Shown piece after piece: positions 44,924 to 56,803 of a DNA stretch of 64,000 bases; position 1 is the first letter of the stretch, and each line of letters begins with the position of its first letter. Both the position numbers and the translations under genes were made by a program. This DNA is from Lotus japonicus (lineage: Eukaryota > Streptophyta > Magnoliopsida > Fabales > Fabaceae). The notes beneath the pieces were generated by a model. The model saw only the letters and a program-made list of their open reading frames with translations, was not told the DNA's origin and did no database searches. The DNA lies in the NCBI RefSeq assembly GCF_012489685.1, contig NC_080043.1:55574289-55638288 (forward strand), given 5' to 3'.

Positions 44924-47900
44924 TTCCCTCCTTCTTGAAAAGGATTTGACCTCAAATCAAATTCTCCTCCATCTGCATCGAAGAGAGATAAATCAGAGAC
45001 ATTAAAGGTTGAGCTGATGTTATACTCACCTGGAAGCTCTATTTTATAGGCATTGTTATTGACTCTCTCAAGTAATTGAAAAGGTCCATCCCCTCTAGGT
45101 TGGAGTTTGGATTTCCTTTGTTCTGGAAACCTTTCCTTCCTCATGTGCACCCAAACCCAATCTCCGGGTTGGAACACCACCTCTTTTCTTCCCTTGTTAG
45201 CTTGCCTAGCATAACTCTCATTCTTTCTCTCAATTTGAGCCTTCACACGCTCATGCATCTTCTTGACATATTCAGCTTTGCCCTGTCCTTCCTTGTGCTT
45301 GAAAACAGAAATGTTAGGCATAGGCAACAAATCAAGAGGAGTCAAAGGGTTAAATCCATACACTACTTCAAATGGAGAGCAATTGGTAGTGCTATGGACA
45401 GCCCTATTGTAAGCAAATTCAACATGAGGCAAACACGCCTCCCAAGCCTTTAAGTTGGCCTTAAGGACAGTCCTAAGCAAGGTGCCTAGGGTCCTATTAA
45501 CCACCTCAGTTTGCCCATCAGTTTGTGGGCGGCAAGTGGTAGAGAACAAAAGTTTAGTGCCTAACTTCCCCCATAAAGTCCTCCAGAAGTGACTTAGGAA
45601 CTTGGTGTCCCTATCACTAACTATGCTTCTAGGCATCCCATGAAGTCTTACAACTTCTTTAAAGAACAAATCAGCAACGTGACAAGCATCATCAGCTTTC
45701 CTGCAAGGAATAAAGTGAGCCATTTTTGAAAACCTATCAACAACCACAAAAATGGAATCCTTACCATTCTTTGTTCTAGGGAGGCCTAAAACAAAGTCCA
45801 TAGACAAGTCAACCCAAGGGTATTCAGGGATTGGCAAAGGAGTATACAAACCATGTGGCATCACCTTAGACTTAGCCTTCTTGCAAACAATGCAATGTTC
45901 ACAAAACTTGATCACATCATGTTTCATTTTGGGCCAATAAAAATGTTCCTGTAAAGTTTCTAGAGTCTTTTGGACTCCAAAATGACCCATTAATCCCCCA
46001 GCATGGGATTCTTTAACAAGCAGTTCTCTAATGGAACTTTTAGGCACACACAACCTGTTTTCCTTAAATAAAAATCCATTGTGCCTATAAAATCCTTTTT
46101 GAGAAACTTTCTCACAAGCCACAAAAATTTCAGCAAAGTTATCATCTTTTTCATACATTTCTTTCACATGTTCAAGTCCTAGCAATTTATTCTCTAACAT
46201 GGAAAGCAACACGTGTCTCCTGGATAAAGCATCAGCCACAATGTTACTTTTCCCTTTTTTGTGTTTTATGACATAGGGAAATTGTTCCAAAAATTCAACC
46301 CATTTGGCATGCCTTTTGTTCAACTTACCTTGCCCCTTCAAGTATTTCAGCGACTCATGATCACTATGAATCACGAATTCCTTGGGCAAAAGATAATGCT
46401 GCCAAGTCTTCAAAGCTCTCACCAAAGCATACAATGCCTTATCATAAGTAGAATAGTTAAGGGCAGCTCCGCTTAACTTTTCACTAAAATAAGCAATTGG
46501 GTGGCCTTCTTGAAGCAACACAGCACCAATACCTACATTTGAAGCATCACATTCAAGTTCAAAAGATTTAGCAAAGTTAGGTAAAGCAAGTATAGGTGCA
46601 TGGGTAAGCTTATGCTTTAGGGCAGCAAAGGCCTCTTCTTGATTCTTTCCCCAATGAAAACCCACATTCTTTTTCACCACTTCATTTAGGGGTGCTGCCA
46701 AGGTACTAAAGTCCTTTACAAACCTTCTATAGAAACTGGCCAAGCCATGAAAACTTCTTACATCACCCACGGATTTAGGAGTGGGCCACTCTTGAATGGC
46801 TTTGATCTTTTCCTCATCAACCTGCACTCCTTTCGAACTCACAACAAAACCAAGAAACACAACATGGTCAGTGCAAAAAGTGCATTTCTCAAGATTGGCA
46901 AACAATTGTTCCTTTCTAAGCATACTCAAGACGGATCTTAAGTGCTCAACATGCAGCTCAAGAGTAGTGCTATAGACCAAAATATCATCAAAGTACACAA
47001 CCACAAATTTCCCAATGAATTCCCTCAAAACATGGTTCATTAGTCTCATAAAAGTACTAGGTGCATTAGTTAAACCAAAAGGCATAACCAACCATTCATA
47101 CAAACCATATTTAGTTTTGAAAGCAGTTTTCCATTCATCCCCTTCTTTAATCCTTATCTGATTGTAACCACTTTTCAAATCAATTTTTGAAAAATAACAT
47201 GCTCCATGCAATTCATCAAGCAAATCATCAAGTCTAGGAATAGGGTGCCTATACTTAATGGTGATGTTATTCAAGGCTCTACAATCAGAGCACATTCTCC
47301 AAGTCCCATCTTTCTTTGGTACCAAAATCACCGATACAGCACAAGGACTCATGCTATTTCTTACCCACCCTTTGTTCAAGAGTTCTTCCACTTGTCTTTG
47401 AATTTCAGTGGTTTCTTGTGGGTTGCTTCTATATGCTGACCTATTAGGCAAAGAAGCTCCCGGAATGAGATCAATTTGATGCTCAATTCCTCTCAGTGGT
47501 GGTAGACCACTTGGAACACTTGTTGGAAACACATCCTCATAATCCTGCAAAAGAGATTTAACACTAGAAGGCAGCTCAAAATTTTCAAAAGTGTTAGTGT
47601 TCAAAATCTGATTTTTGCAAAACATCAAGTATAGGATCTGTTTTGAAGCTATCATCCTTTTCACCTCTCTCTTTTTGATCAAACAAATTTCTTTTCTCTC
47701 AAGTATTTCACTCTTTTCTTTTTGCTCTCTCTCAAGTGTTTCACTCTTTTCTTTTTGCTTTCTCTCAAGTGTCTCACTCTTTTCTTTTCTCTCTTGTTCA
47801 ATCTTTTCTCTCATTTTCTTTTGATCCTCACGCACCTCCCTAGGGCTCAAAGGTTTGAGCGTAATTTTCTAGCCATGATGTTGGAATGAGATCTTGTTGG

Positions 47901-49278
47901 TGTCATATTGCCATGGTCTTCCCAACAGTATGTGACTAGCCTCCATGGGAACAACATCACAAAGAACCTTATCCCTGTATTTGCCAATGGAAAAGTCAAC
48001 TTCAACTTGCTTACTTACTTGTATTTCTCCATAGTGGCTGAGCCATTGAAGTTTGTATGGCCAAGGATGTGGTTTTGTGACCAGGTTCAGCTTCTCCACC
48101 ATTCTTTCACTAGCCACATTAGTACAGCTCCCGCCATCAACAATCATCAAGCAAATCTGCCCATTGACAGAACATCTTGTGTGAAAGATATTCTCTCTTT
48201 GGCTTTCTTTCTTTGGCTTTTGTTGGCTACCAAGCATTCTCCGGATCATCAAAAGTTCACCATTCATGGCTGCCTCCTCTTCTTCTTCACTTTGTTCTCC
48301 TTCAGACTCACTGGTGTAGTCTCCATCATCCTTAAGAATCATGGTCTTTTTGGAGGCACATTCATAAGCATAATGTCCCATACCTTGGCATTTGAAGCAC
48401 TTGACCTCTTTGCTCTTTTTGGATGGCTGTTCAAGAGGTTTTGAAGAAGCTGAAGCTTGTGGTTTGGAGGCTGGTTTGCTAAGGGTGCTCGGCCCTTCAT
48501 TCTTCATTCTGTCTCTCTAAGATGAATTGGAATAGGTAGAACTCTTCCTTGCAAGCCCTTTCCTTTTGAGTTGTTGCTCAACTTTAGTGGCCTTGTGCAG
48601 CAATTCCTCCATGTCTACATATTCCTGAAGTTCTACAATATCTCTAACATCATTAGATAAACCATTAATAAATCGAATCATGGTTCCCTCTTCATCCTCC
48701 TCAAGATTGGCTTGCAACATAAGCACCTCAAGTTCTTTGTAATACTCCTCAACACTCTTGCTACCTTGGGTAAGTTTTTGAAGTTTAAATTTTACATCCC
48801 TAGCATGGCTTGAAGGGACATATCTTTTCCTCATGATTCGTTTCATTTCAGCCCATGTTTCCACCGCTGGCTCCTCATTTCTCAATCTCTCTTTTGCAAA
48901 CTTATTCCACCAAACAAGAGCATAGTCTGAAAAGTGAGCAGCTACAAGTTTCACCGTTTGGTCCTCCTCATAATTGTTGCAAGCAAAGACATGCTCTATT
49001 TTGAGTTCCCACTCCAAGTATGCCTCTGGATCACTCTTTCCCTTAAAAGGAGGAATTTGGAATTTGACTCCTTCAATCCGAGCAGGTCTAGGATTTTCAT
49101 GAATTCGTCGTGGCCTCCCGCCTTCACTGTCACTATTGTTCCGGTTCTCCATTTGATCCAGCCTTTCGTGGATCTCTTCAGTTTGCCTCCTCATTAAGTT
49201 TTCCAGATGTTGTGTAAGAGCCCGCATTTCGATGGTCGAGAGTCGCACTGCTGGTTGCTCCTCCTCTTCTCCTGACAT
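44710..49278 (-). pseudogene. gag-pol: CRM-like gag-pol polyprotein with two in-frame TAG codons
   Basis: One frame of about 1,520 codons starts at ATG 49278 (an in-frame ATG at 49314 is possible). Order: Gag capsid with PFKGKSDPEAYLEWE and YALVWWNKF; zinc knuckle CFKCQGMGHYAYEC (about 48350-48390); protease (IVDGGSCTNVAS); a Lys/Glu repeat linker; reverse transcriptase with [12 protein letters not shown]; RNase H; integrase zinc site ([17 protein letters not shown] ... [10 protein letters not shown]) and core (IVSDRDTKF, then [12 protein letters not shown]); and a tail running into the LTR. TAG codons at about 48514 (probably TGG before) and 47869 (probably CAG before) are the only interruptions I see. 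Both fit single transitions. It has no classical chromodomain; the basic PMTRARAKR tail may serve targeting. Confidence 0.9.
44924..44937 (-). promoter_or_regulatory. Polypurine tract embedded in pol
   Basis: On the minus strand AAGAAGGAGGGAA directly abuts the LTR start TGATGAGG and at the same time encodes the QEGGN residues of the polyprotein. It serves two roles, primer and coding. Confidence 0.8.
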
Positions 49279-49883
49279 CTTTGACAAATGAAAAGATTCA
49301 AGTAGAACAAACAAATGTTAGTGTTTACCTCACTTCTCTCGTGTTTCCCTCAAGTTGGCTTTTCTATGATGTGCACTCTTGCCTTTTTCCACTCAAAAAT
49401 TCTCACAATCTCTTGAGTAAATCAAAGTTAAGACACACAAAGAATTATACCACCAAATTTGTGTAGAGTCACACAGATTAGAATAGACTTTAGAATATGA
49501 AACAAAAGAAGACAAGACAATTCACCACAGAAATGGAAAGGACTCAAAATATTTAGAGACTAAAGAAGAATTCTAGAACAAACAGAAAGAAGAAAATAAA
49601 TTGGAATGCTAGCAACAAAATTACCTTGAACAATTGAATTTGGCTAATTAAACAAGAACCATTCAGCCATTTTTTTTTTGAATTTTCGTTTTTTTTTTTT
49701 GAATTTTCGTTTTGTAATTTGTTTTTGATTCTGAACAATTAACAAGGCTTAACTTTTGCAATGGTTCAGCCAAAAGAAACAAAAACTAAAATCAAGGTAA
49801 CAAGAAATGACAAAGAGTTGCTAACCAGAATTCCAGATAAGAAAAGAAACCAAAATCCTAGAACCGGAGCTCTGATTACCAAA
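49279..49883 (-). other. CRM-like element leader and primer binding site
   Basis: The primer site at 49869-49881 reads TGGTAATCAGAGC on the minus strand, which is the initiator tRNA-Met site with one extra A. The rest is an AT-rich leader of about 590 bp with two A-rich TTC-linked runs near 49670-49710 (plus strand T-rich). No gene is seen in it. Confidence 0.75.
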
Positions 49884-50795
49884 TGATATGACCCAAGATG
49901 GAGCAAGGGCTTGATGGATCGTCTAGGATGATTTTAGGACTTGAGAAATCAGAGTTGGAAGGGAAAAACAAAGAAGAATTTCGTGCAAGGAAAAGATGGA
50001 CAGAATTGGAATGGAACTTTATCGATATGGAAGTGCAGACGTCACACAAAGGTGGTGGCAAACCTTTGATAAGTCAAGGTCTTGAATCACTCAAGGGATA
50101 TGAGAATCACTCTCAACAAACTGAACTAACTCAGAAAAAATAATCTTATTCATTCATGTCTCCATGCTTGGCCTTCCCTCCCTTTTAAAAGAGTTTGGCT
50201 TTGTTTTGAATTACAAAGGTGAGACATGGTCTTAACTCCAATTAATGACTAATTATGGAGTTTTAACATCCAATTCTGAGCTGAAAATTCAAATAAAAAC
50301 TCCTAATGAGCTGGTCAAGCTCAGCTTGTAACAACCCCTAAACTTTCTCTCATTACATTAAACAAAAAACAGGAAATTAACTTCAATTGAAGGAGATTCT
50401 TGGAGTTTTACTTCAGCCATCAAGAGCTGATGCAAACTTGGAATATTCCTCCCTTAAAGCCTTCTTATTCACGCCCCACATGCCTCCACTTCAGGTCCAT
50501 TAATTGCTAATGCATCCTTGGTGTATTAGGGACTTATTGGATTGAAAAAAAACTAGAAATAAAATTCGAACTCAGCTCCAATTAATTGGGCTGATCTTGG
50601 ACGACTTCCTCTTCATAGTTCATGAGGAAATTCACCAATTTGGGCTCAAGTTCTTGCACATGGGTTCCTTCCTCAAGAGCTAATGCTATCATCTGTTGAA
50701 GTGCTTCCTTGGCCCTTTTAGCCCTTCCCCTAGTCATTGGTCCTCCAAGTCCTTTTAGCGCTCCATGACCCTTGTCCTTGTCCTTGTCCTCATCA
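49884..50795 (-). mobile_element. CRM-like element 5' LTR
   Basis: The 912-bp partner of 44012-44923. It carries the same C-terminal pol frame (50582-50795) as a by-product of LTR duplication; that frame here has no start within the element and is not an independent gene. Confidence 0.93.
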
Positions 50796-51213
50796 CCTTT
50801 ATAACTTCTGCTTCTAGACCGTTCGCTCAAAACACCTGGTCTTCAGAATTAGAGTCACTCTGGTCTTGAGAGGCAGCTTACTCTTGGACTTCATAATCTT
50901 TACGTCTCAGCTTCTGGACCATTCGCTCAGAACTTTAGCACTTGAATCTTAAGAGCCCACATCAGAGCTTTAATCTTCAGAACATCTGAAATGTTTACTA
51001 CCGTTCAGAAGAACGTAGTGATTGCAGAAGCGTTACACTGGTTACTCTTTGGTCTTTAACTTCTGATGAATATGTCTTAGGTTCAGAGTCAGAACCTGTT
51101 TGTCAAACACTTAAAAGACAAACGTTAGAGTACCATAATTGTTCATACACAAATATAAACTTGTTATCATCAAAACATAGAGTTGTACCACCTGACCAAA
51201 TCTTTGTCTTACA
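50796..51213 (-). mobile_element. Copia 3 5' LTR, outer part
   Basis: After the CCTTT duplication (50796-50800) the LTR continues with AGAACTTC/TTCAGAA-rich sequence and ends TTGTCTTACA at 51213, like the other Sirevirus LTR ends. Total copia 3 LTR length without the insertion is about 1.19 kb. Confidence 0.85.
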
Positions 51214-51427
51214 GACTACACCTCATGCTTGGTTGTCTTCCTTTTGGGTCTTCTTACTTGATTCTTGAGTCGCTCATCCGGCCTTGGAGGCACGCTCGGT
51301 CCAATCTAAATCCATAACAGTACAGTCGTGTTAGGGGATCGAGACTTTCTCGGGGAATTACTTGGGTTTGTTGGGATCTTTTGACTTATAGAGTTTTGAA
51401 CCAAAAGAGAAAAGGAACTTGACTTCA
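51214..51427 (+). mobile_element. Outer giant LTR (element D), proximal fragment
   Basis: Matches the region before 4130 of the 1789-5664 LTR (GGGATCTTTTGACTTATAG block). It is cut on the left by copia 3 and on the right by a minus-strand solo LTR, and continues at 55656. Confidence 0.7.
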
Positions 51428-54400
51428 TATAACACCCCGATTTCGGTGGCGTCACTTTAGTAACCAAAAGTAAACTTAATGCGGAAATACGTGAATATTT
51501 TTTTTTTCGATAATAACTAAGACAAGACTGAATTAAATAAAACCCAAAAGCGAAAAGTAATAGAGCTAATATACAATATATAAACAGCCCCCGCTGTAAG
51601 TAACAACCTCGTCACGAGTAACCTCCAGTGACGGAAAGAAAAGTGTAGCGCTCGAAGGCAAAGTGTACAAACCAAATCTAAAGGTAAGTGTCCGCAACAC
51701 TATCCCTCAAAACTGAGAATAAGCTGGCCCATCGGCCTGAAGCAAGACCTCCTAAGTCCAACCAACTCTCTGTGATTCCCGTAAAGAAACCACACAAAAA
51801 GCTATAGGTGGAAACTACCCTGTCCCCAAGGAAAACAAATGACGTTCAGAGCTAAGACTCTACTCCTACACTAATCCCATCTCGAGGAGCTCACACCAGC
51901 ACTAAAACCTACATGCTAGCATGATCGTCGTCCGAATTCGAAATCCAGAACGACCTAGTCTATGTACACCATCCGTCCTCCGCTCGCTATCGCGATGCGC
52001 TCCTGTTCCAGCATCCCAACTCTAGTTTCCCCCGAAGGGTGAACCGTCGTGAACCAGTCCGCCAAAGACATCTGACAAAGGGCGTTTGTCCGCCAAAGCA
52101 CACACAGAAGACGCGAGGGTCAACTCCAAAGAATTACATAAATAATAGCACCAATAGATATAGATAAGAGAATAGCCACTTAGGCTTATAGCTAGGGATA
52201 ACATCCTAGGGTTGCATTTTCCATAATGAACTTAACAGCAATAATGACAATTAACATGTTCCAAATAGGATTAACAAATAACAATCACACTCGACAACTA
52301 AATCAGTATGCATGAATGCAGGATGATTAGTCAAACAACGTCTCCGACTCTCACTCGACACGTCGCCACGTGTTCTAGGTAAATTAAAGTCTCTAAAAGC
52401 TTACCCTAAGGTAAAGTCGATTTCTGCGACAAAAGACACTTCTTCACATCCACATAGTAACTCATGATGATCTCCGGATCATCCGACTCATCTCAATTCG
52501 ATGGTCACAACTGCTCAACAAGCAAAGAGTATTACATACTCGGAAACTCCCGGTTTCCCGGACTTATCCCCAGGATAGCCCAACAATTAGTCATGTCAAG
52601 TGGATCCAACCCCCTGAGTTGAACATACGGACTCGCACACGCAACAAATGACAACGCCAAGTCGGTTCACTCAAAAGAGTCGAACATACGGACATTGCGC
52701 GTGTCCAATGACTATCGCCGAATCGATCCAATCCATCGGATTGAACATACGGATCCGCGCGAGTCGAAAGGTTATCGCTGAATCGATCCAATCCCTCGGA
52801 TTGAACATACGGATTCACGCGTGCCTGAGTGACTACCGCCGAATCGATCCAATCCATCGGATTGAATATACGGATTCGCGCGTGTCGAAAAGTTGTCGCT
52901 GAATCGATCCAATCCCTCGGATTGAACATACGGATTCACGCGAGCCTGAGTGACTACCGCCGAATCGATCCAATCCATCGGATTGGATATACGGATTCGC
53001 GCGTGTCGAAAAGTTGTCGCTGAATCGATCCAATCCCTCGGATTGAACATACGGATTCACGCGAGCCGAAAGGTTATCGCTGAATCGATCCAATCCCTCG
53101 GATTGAACATACGGATTCACGCGAGTCGAAAGGTTATCGCTGAATCGATCCAATCCCTCGGATTGAACATATGGATTCACGCGAGCATCGGATTGAATAT
53201 ACGGATTCGCGCGTGTCAACAATTATTGCCGAATCGGCCCAACCCGTCGGGTTTGGACATACGGATTCGCGCCGCAAAGTCGAAGATATGCCCAACAACA
53301 TAGCTGCTCCAACAGCACAACCACAATAGCTGCTCCAACAGCACAACAACAAACGCTGCTCCAACAGCACCACAACATCTACATACTCGAAGCCCCTCAA
53401 CTTTCTCAATGCTGGGATCCGACGACAATTCTCGTTTTCCAAAACTATGATCTGCATCCAAAGCTTCCTTCCGAGATTATTACCATTACTTAAAGATTTA
53501 GAGGTTGTTTAATGTCTTATGAGTTTTCTTTACAAAATAATTATCCTTTTAGTTTTATCGCGAATCCTATAAGTTCTCGGGATCTCCTAATCCCCAAATG
53601 ACTCCAGAGAATGTCTCGATCCGCAAACATCATAACAAGGCCCGAATCTCATTCGTCCTATCAAACTTTCTCAAAACTCTCAAAATAAAATCGGCATGAC
53701 CTGCCCGCTATTCTCACCATTCAGAATCTCAGATCTCATTGCATAAGTATAAATAACTCAGCACAACCAATCAACATGTCATATATCAATATATTAAACA
53801 ATAACCACATAGCACTTAGCATATAAGGCATGCACCACACATTCTAAATTACCCAATTAGCACTTAGCATGTCATTCACTCATCAAAAACATTCAGTAGA
53901 TGCATCATCTACATTGTCAGCCGAAGCCTCAGAAAACATTTTCCAATCACACACAATTCCAGTGCATAAACAATAAACAATGTCGAAACATCGACCCTAA
54001 GCATTAACTAGAGATTCAGTGAGAAGCCCTCACCTGAAAGTTCTCCAGAATGATCAACTAGTGCTTCCTCGCACTCAAAGTGTTGGTCCTCGGGGAAATC
54101 CTCAAAAGTACCTTTACAATGAAATCACAGAATACTATAAGAATCTATCGAGAACTAAGCTATCCATACTTACTAAGGTCACACGAAGTAATCTATACTC
54201 TAAGGTACGATAATCTAGCGCGAAAGACAAGTTTTCGGAAAAGGAAATTTTCCTCCTCCCCCTTAATAGGGCTCGGCCACTATAGGTAATTATGGGGCTC
54301 GATTTTTCTTCGATCAAACTTGGTTCCTATGCTATCATTAGCCGTAACTAAGGGTATTCTGAACTCGGAAAAATTATCGGATCGAAAACTGTCGCAGGGG

Positions 54401-55650
54401 TATTTTGGTCATGATTTTTAACTTAGAAATTTCAAAACTGAAATCCCAAAAACCAAATTTTGCAGGGACGTTACTAACGACGTTTATGACAACTAATCCT
54501 ACTAACACTAAGCTAAGGCGATAGTTTTCAGCCTAAAGGTTGAAACTTTACTCAAAAACTACATAAATGGGTATTTTAGGCTAAAATCGATTCCGGCGGA
54601 ATTCCGGCGACATAACGGAAAATCTAATCCGGCAGAAGTGATCTTGGGCACATATAGAAGAGGTTTAGAATCAGAAATGAAAGATTCAGGATAGTTTTGC
54701 AAAAACCCATAAACTATCCACTCAGAAAACTCTACAGAAAAGCTATGGAAAAAGCGATCGGAGGTAAGGATTAGCGACTATACCTCGAAACCTTGAAGCA
54801 GCAACTGATTAATCAACGATCAAGCAAGGAATGAAGAAAAGCTCTTCTTCCTCTTCCTTCTATGGAGCTCGCGGCCTTGGAGAGAAAATGGAGGAGTTCT
54901 TGTAATTTTTCTCACCTTTCTTGCTATATATAGAAAATGGTAATTCGCGGGAAAATGAAAGTTTCGCGAATCTGATTTTTCCGGCATCATTCTCCATGAA
55001 TTCTAAGATAGGTTTTGGCAAAGGAATTCCTAAGCTAAGAAGATGTCTCCTTGTATTTTTGGCAACTAATGCAAAGTCGGTGCAAAGTCGGTGTAAAACT
55101 ATTTTACCCGATAAGTTGCTTTTTGCCTCGAATGTCGGAATAGAAAACTTCCTTCGGAAGAAAGATTGAAATCATCAAGAGAAATGGGTGTACGCGTGTA
55201 GAATATTCATTTGAAGCTCTGAATAGATAAAGTCTTCATTGTCGATAAATTCTAGGGTTTTGAAATACCAGGGATTCGGTTTCGGCAAACTTCCGATGAT
55301 TGGAATCGGACGTTCGTAGATCCTAGAGTTTCGCCTCGAAACGATTGTGATATATGGAAAAATAGAAGTTCTAACATTTCTCTGAAGATTTTTGGAATTA
55401 ACTTCCGTCGTGCCTAAAAGTGAAAACTAGCTATATTCTAGGGTTTCTGACCTAGGTTTAAGCGTATAACGATCGTGCTATAACTTTTATCGACTCCGAT
55501 ACGATCCTTTGACTTTTCCTGAACTTTCTCCTTCATAAATTTATTTCATTTGGTAAACTCTTGTTCAGGTTTCCTTTCACAATACATCAAGCCTAATCGT
55601 AAATGGAAATCTCTTCCACTTATTCTAAGCTTAAAAACTTGGGTCTTACA
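51428..55650 (-). mobile_element. Minus-strand solo LTR (4.2 kb)
   Basis: On the plus strand it runs from TATAACACCCCGATTT (first G mutated to A) to AAGCTTAAAAACTTGGGTCTTACA. Perfect CTTCA duplications lie at 51423-51427 and 55651-55655. It has no internal domain. It contains a 60-bp class tandem array (52683-53230) and a TATA-like CTATATATAG at about 54924-54933 for leftward transcription. It is the same family as 1-1244. Open frames over the array exist on both strands only because of periodicity. Confidence 0.92.
52683..53230 (-). repeat. About 60-bp tandem repeat array in the solo LTR
   Basis: Nine or so units, each containing GAATCGATCCAATCC, a TCGGATTGAACATACGGAT core and a GCGCG/ACGCG spacer (GTGTCG or GAGTCG). 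Units alternate between two types in part of the array, giving a roughly 120-bp higher-order period. The unit length is a multiple of three, so several frames stay open. Confidence 0.85.
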
Positions 55651-55744
55651 CTTCATAAATGAAATTCATAGTGCATTAACCAAAGATAGAACACCTTCAA
55701 ATAATAATGAAAATTTCTTGAAAAGACTTAGGATCTGAAATGAG

Positions 55745-56130
55745 TTTGGAAAACGGGAAAGGTCGACGATCTAAGTGTGAGGAAAATCCTTGAGTGCGTT
55801 AACACCTTTTTCTCCTTGAGCAGTCTATCTAGCCATCCAAAGGATGAGCGAGGGATGATTGGAAAGTCCCCAAGTGCGAGTGCACCATCTTTGCTCATTG
55901 AGCAGCCTTTCGGCCATCGCGCTGGTGAGCTTGGGTAAATTGAAAAGTCACTGAGTGCGACCGGCATTCTCCTTGTTCATTGAACAGTTTTTTGGCCATC
56001 GAGGTGGTGAGCCAAAGTAACTTGAAAAGTCACTGAGTGTGAGTAGCACTCTGTTTTGCTCGTAGAGCAACTTGTTAGGACATCGGGACGGTGAGCCAGA
56101 GTGACTAGAAAAGTTACTAAGTCCGACTAG
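55745..56130 (+). repeat. Four tandem copies of an 80-90-bp LTR segment
   Basis: The block AAAAGTC(A/C)C(T/C)GAGTGCGA, then a CACTCT/CTTGTTC run, GAGCA, GGCCATCG and GGTGAGC recurs four times. It is single copy in the related LTRs (around 4200-4310 and 8870-8940), so it expanded only in this LTR. Confidence 0.65.
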
Positions 56131-56269
56131 CACTTCCTTGTTTACCTTAGGGTATTGTAGAGACAATGTACTCTAGCTAGACACGCGTACCTTAGTGAGG
56201 ATGATTCGTTGTTTGACTAACCATATTTCATTCATGCATACATTTCTTGGGGAGTGTGCTGCTTTCCGA

Positions 56270-56370
56270 AGTACGATCTCAGATCGATACTTCATAGGAG
56301 CGAGGCGCTTCACAAAAGCGAGGTGCTTCATAGGAGCGTGGTGCTTCAGCGAAGCGAGCTACTTCGAGCA
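56270..56370 (+). repeat. Short GAGCG(A/T)GGTGCTTCA repeats
   Basis: Four or five imperfect units of about 18 bp. They lie at the position where the other giant LTRs carry their own, different minisatellites. Confidence 0.6.
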
Positions 56371-56803
56371 TAACAAACGGACATGGTTAAACCTAGCTGG
56401 TGAGAACCGATATGTACCCAACTGTAAGTGGCAATGTCATTGGCTTGTCCCGTTGATCGTGCTGGTGGCGTTTATCCGGATCATCTTTTGAGCATGACAT
56501 TGCATTGGCACGCCATGCATCTTACCATATTTGATGATGTGATGATGCTATATTTGTTAGTTGTGATGATGATATATTCGTTAGTGGTGAAATGATTATA
56601 TGCTATGTATATACACTAGGATAGACCATGAAGAACCTATATATGTATATACCCCCTTATCGTTACATGTTGTATGTATTATCTACATTATTCTGTTAGT
56701 TGACCATCGCGCCTTGCCTTGTTTGTATTGTTTCTTTTTGGAAAATCATTTCATTTTATTTAATAGGTTACTATTCGTGACTACCGAAATTCGGGATGTT
56801 ACA

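Larger units (their letters stand above)
44012..50795 (-). mobile_element. Young CRM-like Ty3/gypsy retrotransposon (6.8 kb)
   Basis: Two 912-bp LTRs (44012-44923 and 49884-50795) differ at only two positions I can find (near 44576/50448 and 44856/50728), with no indels, so insertion is very recent. Flanking pentamers CCTTC and CCTTT match at four of five bases. It carries a primer site, one gag-pol frame with two amber codons, and a polypurine tract inside the coding sequence. LTR start TGATGAGG, size, Gag type and the pol-LTR overlap all point to the CRM clade; the clade call is from memory of the family and tentative. It sits inside the copia 3 LTR. Confidence 0.9.
55651..56803 (+). mobile_element. 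Outer giant LTR (element D), distal fragment and terminus
   Basis: This continues the interrupted LTR, with the conserved GCGCCTTGCC block near 56708, and ends GGGATGTTACA at 56803, one base off the family terminus. It is the outer edge of the retrotransposon nest. No convincing primer site follows, so element D is either a solo LTR or has its 3' LTR here. Confidence 0.75.

Noticed and set aside
50582..50830. Independent small gene at the right CRM-like LTR
   Set aside because: It is the copy of the LTR-encoded pol C-terminus carried by the 5' LTR.
52591..53457. Several long frames on both strands, and a CRISPR-like look
   Set aside because: A 60-bp tandem satellite with no unique spacers, in a plant LTR; frames are open because the unit length is a multiple of three.
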